Numbered from the stretch's first letter, positions 1 to 8,690 are shown. The stretch: DNA of 64,000 nucleotides from Microbacterium invictum (GCF_034421375.1 NZ_CP139779.1:124001-188000), one strand, 5' to 3'. Translations and numbers: made by a program. The notes: generated from the letters alone by a model not told the origin.

Positions 1-1
1 G

Positions 2-544
2 ATGGGGGTCGCCGTCACCGGTTCCGAGCGCCCCCACTCGGTGCCGCCCGGATCGCACGGCGGCAACATCGACATCAACCTCCTCGTTGAGGGGACGGCC
101 CTCTTTCTCCCCGTCCAGGTCGAGGGCGCGCTCGCCTACGTCGGCGACCCGCACTTCGCGCAGGGCGACGGCGAGGTCGCGCTGACGGCGCTCGAGGCGT
201 CGCTGCGCGCGACGCTCCGCTTCGACGTCATCCCGCGCGCGCGGGCGCTCGCCGAGTTCGGTGAGCTCGCCGGCCCGCTCGTGCGGACGCCCGACTACCT
301 CGTCCCCACGGGTCTCGACCCCGATCTGAACGTGGCGATGCGCCGCTGCGTCCGCGCCGCGCTGACCCTCATCGAGGCGCGGTGGGGCGTGACCGAACAC
401 CTCGCCTACGCCTACCTCAGCGCCGCGACCGACTTCGACATCTCGCAGGTGGTCGACATCGTCTGCGGCGTGCACGCGCGCATCCGCGAGGCCGACTTCG
501 CCGAGGTCGACCGCCGGCGGGGGAGGGCGGTGCCGGATGGCTGA
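2..544 (+). CDS. Acetamidase/formamidase family protein, C-terminal part
   Basis: The 5' end lies outside the window. The visible 180 residues match the C-terminal half of the FmdA/AmdA family, which hydrolyses formamide or short amides to ammonia and the acid. Typical family segments are HGGNIDIN near residue 20 and GDPHFAQGDGEVALTALE around residue 48. The frame ends in TGA at 542-544, and the next gene starts 8 bases earlier, so the two are translationally coupled. With the downstream amidase, PucG-like and AllC-like genes it fits an amide/ureide nitrogen-release operon. The exact substrate cannot be told from sequence. Confidence 0.85.
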   Translation: MGVAVTGSERPHSVPPGSHGGNIDINLLVEGTALFLPVQVEGALAYVGDPHFAQGDGEVALTALEASLRATLRFDVIPRARALAEFGELAGPLVRTPDYLVPTGLDPDLNVAMRRCVRAALTLIEARWGVTEHLAYAYLSAATDFDISQVVDIVCGVHARIREADFAEVDRRRGRAVPDG

Positions 545-2132
545 TCCGCTCGGCGCCGACCATGTGCCGGCCGATCTGCTCGCGGCGTTCACCGCGTACG
601 AGCGGGCTCTTCAGGAGAACGACCTCGACGCGCTCGATGCAGCCTTCGCACCGGGCCCCGACACGCTGCGGGGCGACGCCGCGGGGCTGCTCGTCGGGCA
701 CGAGGCGATCAGCGCCTTCCGCGGCGCGCGCGGCGGCGTCGCCCCGCGGGTGATCGAGCGCATCGAGTACCGTCCGTTCGGGCCCGACGCGGCGCTGCTC
801 GTCTCGGTCTCGCGCTTCGCCGGTGGCGGAACGGGCCTGCAGACCCAGGTGTGGGAGCGTCTCGACGGGCGGTGGCTCATCACCGCCGCCCACGTGACCC
901 CGCGCCCGCAGGCGCTCGACCGCACCGTCTGGCGCACCGTCGGCGATCCGCTGTGGCAGGGCGCGTGGGAGGGACCGCTCGTGGGGCTCACCGTCGCGGT
1001 GAAAGACCTCTTCGCCATCTCCGGCTATCGCGTCGGTGCAGGAAACCCCGCCTTCCTCGACGAGGCCCGGCCCGAGAAGACCACCGCGCCCGCGGTCGCC
1101 GACCTCCTCCGCGGGGGAGCGTCGCTCCGCGGCATCGCCCGCACCGACGAGTTCGCGTACAGCATCGCCGGCGACAACGCGCACTACGGCACCCCGCCGA
1201 ACCCCGCCGCCCCCGGTTCGCTCCCCGGCGGTTCGTCCAGCGGACCCGCCGCCGCCGTCGCCCTCGGCCACGCCGAGGTGGGCCTCGCCACCGACACCGC
1301 CGGGTCGATCAGGGTGCCCGCGTCGTACCAGGGACTCTGGGGCCTCCGTACCACGCACGGTCTCGTCCCCCGGCAGGGCCTCGTGCCGCTCGCGCAGTCG
1401 TTCGACACGGTCGGCTGGCTCGCGCGCGACGGCGACACCCTGCAGCGGGTCGCGGACTGGTGCCTGAGCTACGACTCGTCGGAATCGACCGAGAACGTCT
1501 TCGGCGCCTCCGACGACGACCTGCCGTGGCGCTTCGTCGTGCCCTCCGAGGTGCTCGCGGCCGCCGATCCCGAGACCTGTGCGGCCTTCGAGGCGCTGCT
1601 GGCGCGGCTGGTGCGGACGGATGCCGCGGACGTCGCAACCGTCTCGATCGGCGACCTCGACGACTACCTCGTCCCCTTCCGCACCGTGCAGGGCGCCGAG
1701 GCATGGCGCAATCACGGGGAGTGGGTCGAGGGGCATCCGGGCGCGCTCGGGCCGGCGGTCGCGGAGCGCTTCCGCGCAGCATCCGTCATCGACACCGAGC
1801 AAGAGGATGACGCCCGCCGCGCCCTCGCACCGCTCGCCGCGCGCCTGCAGGCGCTCGCCGCCGATGCGGTGCTGCTCATGCCGACCGTGCCCGGGCCCGC
1901 ACCGCTGCGCACGGCCGCCGGGGCCGACATCGACGCGGCGCGCACCGCGACCCTTCGGATGACGACGCCCGCCGCGGTCGCCGGCTTGCCGTCGCTGTCG
2001 GCGCCGCTCCTGAGGGTGGCCGCCGGGGGTGGAGCGACGGCACCGGTCGGCGTGTGCGTCACCTCGCGCGCCGGCACCGACATCGCCCTCGTCCGCCTCG
2101 CCCGCCGTCTCGCCGAGGCGGTACGAGCATGA
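537..2132 (+). CDS. AtzH-like (DUF3225) domain fused to an amidase-signature hydrolase
   Basis: This 531-residue protein has two parts. Residues about 8-125 look like a SnoaL/AtzH-type DUF3225 cone fold. Residues about 140-531 are an amidase-signature domain. The Ser-Ser-Lys triad is visible: Lys in VAVKDLF (about 159), the Ser-rich loop GGSSSGPAAAVA (about 225) and the nucleophile in ATDTAGSIRVPA (about 245). In the family, AtzH domains occur next to AtzE/AtzG-type amidases of s-triazine and carboxybiuret metabolism. Here the neighbours point to ureide or carbamate nitrogen. It overlaps the upstream gene by 8 bases, and its TGA overlaps the ATG of a tiny ORF at 2129. Confidence 0.85.
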   Translation: MADPLGADHVPADLLAAFTAYERALQENDLDALDAAFAPGPDTLRGDAAGLLVGHEAISAFRGARGGVAPRVIERIEYRPFGPDAALLVSVSRFAGGGTGLQTQVWERLDGRWLITAAHVTPRPQALDRTVWRTVGDPLWQGAWEGPLVGLTVAVKDLFAISGYRVGAGNPAFLDEARPEKTTAPAVADLLRGGASLRGIARTDEFAYSIAGDNAHYGTPPNPAAPGSLPGGSSSGPAAAVALGHAEVGLATDTAGSIRVPASYQGLWGLRTTHGLVPRQGLVPLAQSFDTVGWLARDGDTLQRVADWCLSYDSSESTENVFGASDDDLPWRFVVPSEVLAAADPETCAAFEALLARLVRTDAADVATVSIGDLDDYLVPFRTVQGAEAWRNHGEWVEGHPGALGPAVAERFRAASVIDTEQEDDARRALAPLAARLQALAADAVLLMPTVPGPAPLRTAAGADIDAARTATLRMTTPAAVAGLPSLSAPLLRVAAGGGATAPVGVCVTSRAGTDIALVRLARRLAEAVRA

Positions 2133-2194
2133 CCAGCCCGACCACGACCACCTCGCCCACGACGATCTCGCCCACGACTCAGGACGCGCCATGA
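2129..2194 (+). CDS. Possible 21-codon coupling ORF
   Basis: An ATG at 2129-2131 overlaps the amidase stop (ATGA), and the reading frame ends in TGA at 2192-2194, overlapping the ATG of the aminotransferase (ATGA again). The peptide would be 21 residues, almost entirely Thr, Ser and Pro after the initial Met. It may serve only as a re-initiation bridge so that ribosomes finishing the amidase reach the next start. It may equally be chance. No family is recognised. Confidence 0.35.
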   Translation: MTSPTTTTSPTTISPTTQDAP

Positions 2195-3444
2195 CCCACC
2201 TCCCCGGACCCATCGCCCCGCCCCCGCGCCTCCTCATGGGCCCCGGCCCGATCTCGGCGTACCCGAGTGTGTTGACAGCGATGTCGGCGCCGCTCGTCGG
2301 ACAGTACGACCCGTTCATGACGGCGACGATGACCGAGACACAGGAGCTGTACCGGCGCGTATGGCGCACGCGCAACGACGCGACGGTGCTCGTGGACGGC
2401 ACCTCGCGGGCGGGCATCGAGGCGGTCATGGTCTCGCTCATCCGCCCCGGCGACCGGGTGCTCGTGCCGATCTTCGGCCGGTTCGGGCACCTTCTCGCCG
2501 AGATCGCCGAGCGCGCGCTCGCCGAGGTGCACACGATCGAGACCGAGTGGGGGCAGGTGTTCCCCGACGCCGTCATCGAAGAGGCCGTCGAGCGGGTGCG
2601 CCCGACTCTCCTTGCGCTCGTGCAGGGCGACACCTCCACGACGATGAACCAGCCGCTCGCCGGGATCGGCGAGATCTGTGCCCGGCACGGGGTGCTGTTC
2701 TACACCGACGCCACCGCGTCGCTTGGCGGCAACCCGTTCGAGGCCGACGGGTGGGGACTGGATGCCGCGACGGCGGGCCTGCAGAAGTGCCTCGGCGGCC
2801 CCTCGGGCTCGGCGCCGGTGACCCTCTCCGACCGCGCGGTGGAGATCATCCGGTCGCGGAAGCGGATCGAGGCTGGCATTCGCGAAGAGGGCGACGAGGC
2901 GGCATCCGATTTCATCCGGTCGAACTACTTCGATCTCGGGATGATCCTCGACTACTGGGGGCCAAGGCGCCTGAACCACCACACCGAGGCGACCTCGATG
3001 CTCTACGGCGCCCGCGAGTGCGCGCGGCTGCTGCTCGAGGAGGGCGTCGACAACGTGCTCGCGCGGCACGAGCGCGCGGGAGCGGCGATGCTCGCCGGGG
3101 TGCAGGGGCTCGGGCTGGTCGTGTTCGGCGACGTGGCGCACAAGATGACGAACGTGGTCGCCGTGGAGATCCCCGACGGTGTGGTCGGCGATGCGGTGCG
3201 CAGCGACCTGCTCGAAGACTTCGGCATCGAGATCGGCACGTCGTTCGGGCCGCTTCACGGGCGCGTGTGGCGGATCGGCACGATGGGCTACAACGCCCGC
3301 GAGGACGCGGTGCTCACGACCCTCGCCGCGCTCGAGGCGGTGCTGCGCCGTCATGGCGTCGCGGTGCCCGCCGGGGGCGGGGTCGAGGTGGCGACCGACG
3401 TGTTCCGCGGTGCGGGGGAGGCCGTGTGGACCGCACACGCGTGA
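2191..3444 (+). CDS. pucG: Class V aminotransferase, likely (S)-ureidoglycine-glyoxylate aminotransferase
   Basis: A 417-residue PLP enzyme of fold type I, class V. It shows the family start LLMGPGPISAYPSVL, a cofactor region around GTSRAGIEA, the aspartate in TDATASLGGNPFEADGWGLD and the Schiff-base lysine in AGLQKCLGGPSG. The family transfers the amino group of ureidoglycine, serine or alanine to glyoxylate. The immediately following allantoate amidohydrolase makes ureidoglycine the most likely substrate, because that is the AllC product. The frame stays open upstream to 2029, but that part encodes implausible Arg- and His/Asp-rich sequence, so ATG 2191, coupled to the small ORF, was chosen. 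Paralogous serine- or alanine-glyoxylate activity cannot be excluded. Confidence 0.85.
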   Translation: MTHLPGPIAPPPRLLMGPGPISAYPSVLTAMSAPLVGQYDPFMTATMTETQELYRRVWRTRNDATVLVDGTSRAGIEAVMVSLIRPGDRVLVPIFGRFGHLLAEIAERALAEVHTIETEWGQVFPDAVIEEAVERVRPTLLALVQGDTSTTMNQPLAGIGEICARHGVLFYTDATASLGGNPFEADGWGLDAATAGLQKCLGGPSGSAPVTLSDRAVEIIRSRKRIEAGIREEGDEAASDFIRSNYFDLGMILDYWGPRRLNHHTEATSMLYGARECARLLLEEGVDNVLARHERAGAAMLAGVQGLGLVVFGDVAHKMTNVVAVEIPDGVVGDAVRSDLLEDFGIEIGTSFGPLHGRVWRIGTMGYNAREDAVLTTLAALEAVLRRHGVAVPAGGGVEVATDVFRGAGEAVWTAHA

Positions 3445-4688
3445 CGCGTGCGAGCGTGATGACGCCGGCCGAGCGGGTGATGGCGCGGTGCGACGAGCTC
3501 GCGCGCATCAGCAGCACCGAGGGCGGCATCGAGCGGGTCTACCTCTCGCCCGAGCACGCGCGGGTGAACCGGCTGGTGGCGGAGTGGATGCGCGAAGCGG
3601 GGATGACCACGAGACAGGATGCCGCGGGCAACCTCATCGGGCGGGCGGGGCCAGCGGCGGGTGAGGCGCCGGCGCTCGTGCTCGGCTCGCACCTCGACAC
3701 CGTGCCCGACGCGGGCCGGTACGACGGAATCGCCGGGGTGCTCATGGCGATTGAGGTGGTCCGCGCGCTGCGCGCGGAGGCGCTGCCGTTCGCGCTCGAG
3801 GTCGTCGCCTTCTGGGATGAGGAGGGCACGCGGTTCGGCCGCGCGCTGCTCGGGTCGTCGGCGGCTGCGGGCGCGTGGGATCCGGGGTGGTGGGAACTGA
3901 CGGATGCCGCGGGCACGACCCTGCGCGAGGCGTTCCTCGACTTCGGTCTCGACCCCGGGCGCATCGGCGACGCCGCGCGACGGCCGGGCGACCTCGTCGG
4001 CTACCTCGAGGCGCACATCGAGCAAGGCCCCGAGCTCGACGAGGGCGACGAGCCGCTCGCGGTGGTGTCGTCGATCGCGTCGGCACGGCGGTTCCGGCTC
4101 GACATCGCCGGCGAGGCCCGGCATGCCGGCGGCACTCCCTACGACCGGCGGCGTGACGCGTTGCTCGGCGCGGCCGAGATCGCGCTCGCGGTCGAGCGTG
4201 TGTGCCGCGCCGAGCACCACATCGTCGGCACGGTCGGCGAGCTGCAGATCCACCCCGGGGCGATCAACGTGGTGCCGGGCGACGCGCACCTGTCGCTCGA
4301 CCTCCGCGGCGAGTTCGACGGCGACCGCGACCGGGTCTGGCGGGTGATCCAAAACGAGGTCGCCGCGGTCACGGCGCGCCGAGGCCTGACGTGGTCGGCG
4401 CGAGAGGTGCACGAGGCGTCGGCGGTGTTCTGCGACCCGCTGCTGCAGGGCGTTGTCGGCGAGGGAATCCGGTCGGTGGTGCCGGACCGTGCGGGGGAGG
4501 CGCCGACGCTCTTCAGTCGCGCGGGTCACGACGGGATGGCGTTCGCCTCGGTGACGGGGGTCGGCATGCTCTTCCTCCGCAACCCCGACGGCATCAGCCA
4601 CCACCCCGACGAGGCGGTGTCGGGCGCCGACGTCGACCTCGGCATCCGCGCGCTGGCCGCGGCCGTGCGTGCCCGCGCGGTCGCCTGA
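3441..4688 (+). CDS. allC: M20-family amidohydrolase, likely allantoate amidohydrolase
   Basis: A metal-dependent hydrolase of the allantoate/N-carbamoyl-L-amino-acid hydrolase family (415 residues from GTG 3441). Metal-ligand motifs are visible: GSHLDTVPDAGRYDG, WDEEGTRFG, the dimerisation-loop His in EARHAGGTPYDRR and the late SRAGHDGM. The GTG at 3441 overlaps the PucG stop (GTGA); ATG 3459 is an alternative start six codons later. With PucG it would take allantoate to ureidoglycine and then on to amino-transfer products, releasing ammonia. The family also contains beta-ureidopropionases and carbamoyl-amino-acid hydrolases, so the substrate is inferred from context. Confidence 0.85.
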   Translation: MTRASVMTPAERVMARCDELARISSTEGGIERVYLSPEHARVNRLVAEWMREAGMTTRQDAAGNLIGRAGPAAGEAPALVLGSHLDTVPDAGRYDGIAGVLMAIEVVRALRAEALPFALEVVAFWDEEGTRFGRALLGSSAAAGAWDPGWWELTDAAGTTLREAFLDFGLDPGRIGDAARRPGDLVGYLEAHIEQGPELDEGDEPLAVVSSIASARRFRLDIAGEARHAGGTPYDRRRDALLGAAEIALAVERVCRAEHHIVGTVGELQIHPGAINVVPGDAHLSLDLRGEFDGDRDRVWRVIQNEVAAVTARRGLTWSAREVHEASAVFCDPLLQGVVGEGIRSVVPDRAGEAPTLFSRAGHDGMAFASVTGVGMLFLRNPDGISHHPDEAVSGADVDLGIRALAAAVRARAVA

Positions 4689-4952
4689 TCGGCTCGCCGT
4701 CAGCGGCTCTTGGCATCCCGCTGTTCTGTCGCGGATGTGGCACCCTTGTCGAGCACTTCAGCGGGCGGGTCATACGCGAGTCGGTGACTCAGACGGTACG
4801 CCCGCGCTCTTGACGCTGACGTTCCCTCTCAGCGACACCCCGCGCGACGGTCATGCTCAGCGAACGCCGATCCGCCCGAGGCAACCACGCCCGACCGAGG
4901 TCCGCCCGGGGTGCGCTTCCTCGATGCTTGCGTGACACGCTAGTATCAGTTG

Positions 4953-5231
4953 GTGAAGTTCGCGGACCGGGACATCGAGGAGTATTGGCTCGGTGGCCCG
5001 GCACCACGCCGAGTCCCGCCCGATGTCCGGAAGCGTCTGGTGCGAAAGCTCCAGATGCTGGACGCCGCGGCGGAGCTGCACGATTTGAGAATCCCGCCGT
5101 CTAATCACCTCGAGAAATTGCAGGGTGACCGGTCCGGGCGATACAGCATTCGCATCAACGACCAATGGAGACTGGTCTTCGACTGGGACGGAGGAGAAGC
5201 AACCGATGTCACCTTCATCGACTATCACTGA
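4953..5231 (+). CDS. higB: HigB/RelE-like mRNA-interferase toxin
   Basis: A 92-residue basic protein of the RelE/HigB (plasmid maintenance killer) family, ending in the typical LEKLQGDRSGRYSIRINDQW...VTFIDYH pattern. HigB toxins cleave mRNA on the ribosome and are neutralised by HigA. GTG at 4953 is preferred; TTG 4950 also lies in frame. There is no Shine-Dalgarno sequence, and a TAGTAT at 4941-4946 lies seven bases before the GTG, so the mRNA could be leaderless, as is common in actinobacteria. The antitoxin gene overlaps the end by 26 bases, in the usual toxin-first HigBA order. Confidence 0.9.
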   Translation: MKFADRDIEEYWLGGPAPRRVPPDVRKRLVRKLQMLDAAAELHDLRIPPSNHLEKLQGDRSGRYSIRINDQWRLVFDWDGGEATDVTFIDYH

Positions 5232-5505
5232 CGACCTATCGACGCCGGGCGAGATCTTGCTTGAGGAATTCCTCGAACCGTTCGGCGTGAGTCAGTATGA
5301 ACTCGCCAAGCGCATCGGCGTCGACCAGACGCGCATCTCACGGATCGTCCGTGGCAAGCAGGCAATCACTGCAGACACCGCGCTGCGCCTCGCCGCGTTC
5401 TTCGGCACGACGCCCCAGTTCTGGCTTCGACTGCAGGAAGGCTACGACCTCGCCCTCGCGCGCACCGCGACCCCGCTCAGCTCAATCCGGCCCCTCAGCG
5501 CGTAA
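5206..5505 (+). CDS. higA: HigA-like XRE antitoxin
   Basis: A 99-residue HTH_XRE protein of the HigA family. After a short N-terminus comes PGEILLEEFLEPFGVSQYEL, then a helix-turn-helix around ELAKRIGVDQTRISRIVRGK and the conserved DTALRLAAFFGTTPQFWLRLQ. HigA binds HigB and usually represses its own promoter. The start at 5206 is set by GAGGAGAAG about eight bases upstream, inside the toxin gene. This keeps antitoxin translation strong and independent. Confidence 0.92.
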   Translation: MSPSSTITDDLSTPGEILLEEFLEPFGVSQYELAKRIGVDQTRISRIVRGKQAITADTALRLAAFFGTTPQFWLRLQEGYDLALARTATPLSSIRPLSA

Positions 5506-5619
5506 CGAATCCGCACGGAAGACGACCCACTTCCGAGCGGTCACGCAGTCGATCGCGGCGCTCGCCGCAATGCGTAGGCCGTGATTGATCGCCGCTTCGG
5601 TGGCACCGTCATTGCTGGA

Positions 5620-7059
5620 TCACGATGCTTCGGCGCTCGCCTCACGCCGGAGTGAACTCGCTTCGCCATCGAATACGCCCGTAGTGGAGAGTATTGCGCG
5701 TGCTGCGGATGCCGCGTCCGTCTTGCCGTCGCTCACGTCTCGCGCGACGGTCAGGAGTTGAAGACTCGTCAAGAGGCAGTGACTCCGCGCAGTTGCGTAA
5801 GGGACCATCTGGTCGGGAAAGTCGGTCCCACGCTGATCCGGCGCCTTCTCGCGCCAGGTGTTCACAACGAGCACCCCCTTTGCCGTAACGCCGTCTGCCA
5901 TTTCCTCCGCGACCCACTTCTCAAGTTGCGCCGCGTTCTTCTCGGCGGCGCTCTTGGAAAGTCCCTTTACCTCGACAACGACCCGCTCGGTCTCCCACTG
6001 CAGTCTCAGGTCGCTTCGTCCGCGCTGCGCTTCGAGCACAGTGAACCCAAGCACCTCAAATGCGCGGCGGACCTGATCTTCGAGCGACGTTCCCGAGCTG
6101 AAGCTCAATCGCTTCCACCGGTCGTCCTCAGCCTGTTCATGTTTCAAAGATTCGACTTTCGTCGCTAACTTCGCGATCGATCGCTCGAGGCGAGTCAGCT
6201 CTTCTTGCCGCTGAATCTCGGACGTGAACTTGAAGACTGAGGCCCAGGCTGGGATTGGTTCCAACTCGTGCAGACTCAAACCGCGCGCCCACGCAATCAT
6301 CTGCGCGGGCACGTCCACGAATCTCTCAAGGTCGTCCTCAGCGACGTCTGTGTCACGGTCCTCAGCATCGCTTGTGCCGCGGGAGCCCTCCCCGGGTTCG
6401 TCGTCTTCGTCGTCTTCGCCGTCAACCTCGTCGTCTTCGGCGGGAGTCCACGGCTCCGGAAGCAGCGCGAGCACGCCGCCGTCCGGCGACACCTCTACAG
6501 TCGCCACGACCTTCTCGGTGCCCGCCACGACAAACAGCTTTTCGCCCGGGAACTCGTTGAAGAAGCACCGGTAGATCCAGCGATCTCTTGTCTCCCTCCA
6601 AAGCGAGGCCGCCGTCGGGCTCACAGGACTGAGCTCAAGGCCCCGGCCCGCAACTGTCGAAACTTGGCCGGGGATCGCGTCGAGCAAGTCAACGTCGTCC
6701 ACAATCCGGGTGACCTTCTGATTCCTGCCGGTCCCGGATGTGTCCTTCTTGCCCGTGTCGACCCAAATCTTCTGAGGCGGCGAGGCGATCACAATGATGC
6801 TCCGCCCGAGGCTCAGAAAGTCAGTGAACTCCTGCTTGCGCCTCGCTAGTGCTTCGAGAAGGGCGACAGACTCGGCTTCGGTCGGCGCTGGCCGTCCCCG
6901 ATACTGACCTCGGTAAGCCCCTTCGTACTTGTTGCTCGTGCCGACCGGATCCCAGATGACGACGTCGTAGTCGAATGCCGAGACCATGCTGGTGAAAGCG
7001 TAACGGTCCGCATCATCTGCCTCGAAGGCGGTATCGAGCAGCAATGTCCTCATGGACAT
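5620..7059 (-). CDS. Uncharacterised protein with C-terminal PD-(D/E)XK nuclease domain
   Basis: A 479-residue protein with no close named family that I recognise. Residues 1-150 look like an alpha/beta domain (strands RTLLLDTAF, YDVVIWDPV, SIIVIASPP). Residues about 207-247 are a strongly acidic low-complexity linker. Residues about 281-310 are a coiled coil. Residues about 322-440 resemble a restriction-endonuclease fold: a leading helix (SLEDQVRRAFEVLGF), D350 in RGRSDLRL and E363-V-K365 in VVVEVKGLSKS. This suggests a DNA-cleaving or DNA-binding effector of the kind found in defence loci. It lies head-on to HigBA and has codon use less GC-extreme than the flanking operons. ATG 7059 and ATG 7053 are both possible starts. 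Confidence 0.75.
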   Translation of the reverse strand: MSMRTLLLDTAFEADDADRYAFTSMVSAFDYDVVIWDPVGTSNKYEGAYRGQYRGRPAPTEAESVALLEALARRKQEFTDFLSLGRSIIVIASPPQKIWVDTGKKDTSGTGRNQKVTRIVDDVDLLDAIPGQVSTVAGRGLELSPVSPTAASLWRETRDRWIYRCFFNEFPGEKLFVVAGTEKVVATVEVSPDGGVLALLPEPWTPAEDDEVDGEDDEDDEPGEGSRGTSDAEDRDTDVAEDDLERFVDVPAQMIAWARGLSLHELEPIPAWASVFKFTSEIQRQEELTRLERSIAKLATKVESLKHEQAEDDRWKRLSFSSGTSLEDQVRRAFEVLGFTVLEAQRGRSDLRLQWETERVVVEVKGLSKSAAEKNAAQLEKWVAEEMADGVTAKGVLVVNTWREKAPDQRGTDFPDQMVPYATARSHCLLTSLQLLTVARDVSDGKTDAASAARAILSTTGVFDGEASSLRREASAEAS

Positions 7060-7512
7060 ATCTTGGCAAGGTCGTGGGACACGAACCGACGCATATCGGC
7101 GTGGTCGAGATCACGTACGGCTGTCGCCGTCAGTTCGATCGCTAGTGAGCCTGCCGCTTGACGGTGCATTCTGTGCGACAGGCGATAGGGCCGCCCATTG
7201 CACGCATCGCCCGGACAGGGACCGGGTTACGGGCGTGTCTCCCGCTTCGCCGTCGTGCCCGTGCAGACCCCATGACGTCTCCCGGCTGACAGAGGCTTCA
7301 GGTACCTCGCGCGCGCAGTATCGCTTCCAGGTGCGCAAGCGGTGGCATCGCACCAAACGCATCTCTTACGCGTCCATCCGCAGACGACCAGCCTCAAGCA
7401 TCCCAAGGGTCGTCGGGATCCGCCGTGGCGCGGCGATTGGCCGCACCCGGCGGAGGTTGAGCTTGAGGTCTGGACCTGCTTCACTCCTGGGCCGCTCGGA
7501 TCATTGCGGGGT
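7060..7512. other. Gene-poor spacer
   Basis: These 453 bases between two leftward genes hold no ORF with recognisable protein features on either strand. The short open frames are codon-biased shadows. The promoter of the 5620-7059 gene must lie in the left part. No terminator hairpin, repeat or RNA gene was recognised. Confidence 0.5.
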
Positions 7513-8499
7513 TCACGTGCCGAGATGCTCTCGCTCGAACCGTCGCACTTCGGCGAGCAGTTCAAGGTCTTCCGGTGCGGACCCGCCGAAACTCCCATGC
7601 GGCATCGCCTCGAAGACATGGAGCTCCACAGACACTCCCGCTTTGAGCAGGCGGCGGTGCATGCGCACGGTGTTCGAGAGGAAGAGGTCTCGGGTCCCGG
7701 TCTGCAGAAACGTGGGAGGGAACCCCGTGACATCCCCGAACAACGGGGACAGATACGGGTGGGCCAAGTCCGCACCCGCGGCGTACAGGGCGTTCTCCAG
7801 TTCGAACGGGACGATCAAGTCGATTCCGTTGTTGGTCTTGAACGAATCGCCCGATTCGGTCAGATCAAGCTCCGGGGTGAGCAGCACGACCGCGGCCGGC
7901 ATCGGGAGGCCCTCATTTTTCGCGCGGAGCAGGAGGGCTGCTGCGAGGTTTCCGCCGGCTGAACCACCGCTGACGACGATCTGTTCGGGGCTGCGCTCCG
8001 CTAGCGCCCGCTTGTACACAGCGATGCAGTCGTCCAGCGCAGCCGGATATGGGTAACGCGGAGGCATCCGATAGTCAGGCACCCACGTCGTGCCGGCCCG
8101 GCCGAGCGCTGCAGGCATCGCAAGCATCCACGCGAGATCACCGCCGCATTGGATCAGCGCGCCACCGTGCAATTCCAGGAACAGCGGTCCATCGGGATCG
8201 GCTTCCACCGGGCGAAGCGTGTAGGTGCGAACTCCGTCGGCGTCGATCTCTCCCCGCTCGACCGCCTCAGGCGGCGGCATCAACGGAGCGAACATGTCGA
8301 TCACCGGAAGATCTCTCGCCCGTATGAACTTCACCCACCCCTCAACATCCTCCAGAGCGGGCTTCTGCATGACATCGATAAACGACGGCAATGAAAGATA
8401 AGCCTGGGCTTCCTCACTGACGCTCGAGGGCGCGGGCGGCCGGACCTGCCGGACCGGTGCCGAGCTGGTGGTAGAAGGTTGAGGACCTTCGCTGGTCAT
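7513..8499 (-). CDS. Alpha/beta hydrolase, hormone-sensitive-lipase (HSL) type esterase
   Basis: A 328-residue alpha/beta hydrolase-3 protein. It has the HSL oxyanion motif in FLELHGGALIQCGG, the nucleophile elbow VVSGGSAGGN (Gly-Gly-Ser instead of the common Gly-Asp-Ser), the acid in TGTRDLFLSN and the histidine in EAMPHGSFGG. It probably hydrolyses short acyl esters or lactones in the cytosol. ATG 8499 is chosen because everything upstream in the frame lacks hydrolase features, and because the ATG overlaps the stop of a truncated hydrolase gene (ATGA). It is therefore the second gene of a former tandem hydrolase operon. Confidence 0.85.
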   Translation of the reverse strand: MTSEGPQPSTTSSAPVRQVRPPAPSSVSEEAQAYLSLPSFIDVMQKPALEDVEGWVKFIRARDLPVIDMFAPLMPPPEAVERGEIDADGVRTYTLRPVEADPDGPLFLELHGGALIQCGGDLAWMLAMPAALGRAGTTWVPDYRMPPRYPYPAALDDCIAVYKRALAERSPEQIVVSGGSAGGNLAAALLLRAKNEGLPMPAAVVLLTPELDLTESGDSFKTNNGIDLIVPFELENALYAAGADLAHPYLSPLFGDVTGFPPTFLQTGTRDLFLSNTVRMHRRLLKAGVSVELHVFEAMPHGSFGGSAPEDLELLAEVRRFEREHLGT

Positions 8500-8690
8500 G
8501 AGACCTGCTTCGGTTCGGTACCCGCGGTGAGTGCGCGACGCATGAATTCGTCGCGTGTCGCATTTGAGGCCGCAGAAATTGCGGCGGGCACCTGGTCGAA
8601 TCCGTGGAACCCTCCGCCCCACATGTGCAGGTCCACGACCACCCCGGCTTGGCTGCGAGTATCGGCCCGAGCGCAACGATCGACGGGGGC
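8496..8690 (-). pseudogene. C-terminal remnant of an HSL-type alpha/beta hydrolase
   Basis: Read on the minus strand, the bases from about 8690 down to the TGA at 8498-8496 encode QAGVVVDLHMWGGGFHGFD and about 28 further residues. This is the usual C-terminal block of HSL-family hydrolases, including the catalytic His of FHGFD. There is no N-terminal part: the homology stops near 8690, where a VOC fragment on the opposite strand begins. The stop overlaps the start of the next hydrolase. Too short for normal gene finding. Confidence 0.75.

Noticed and set aside
2029..2190. N-terminal extension of the PucG-like protein
   Set aside because: It would overlap the amidase and encodes an implausible Arg-rich and then His/Asp-rich sequence; ATG 2191 gives the normal family start.
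417..2639. 740-codon minus-strand ORF opposite the amidase and aminotransferase genes
   Set aside because: Arg/Gly-rich antisense frame created by high GC; no domain features, while the + strand encodes two clear enzymes.
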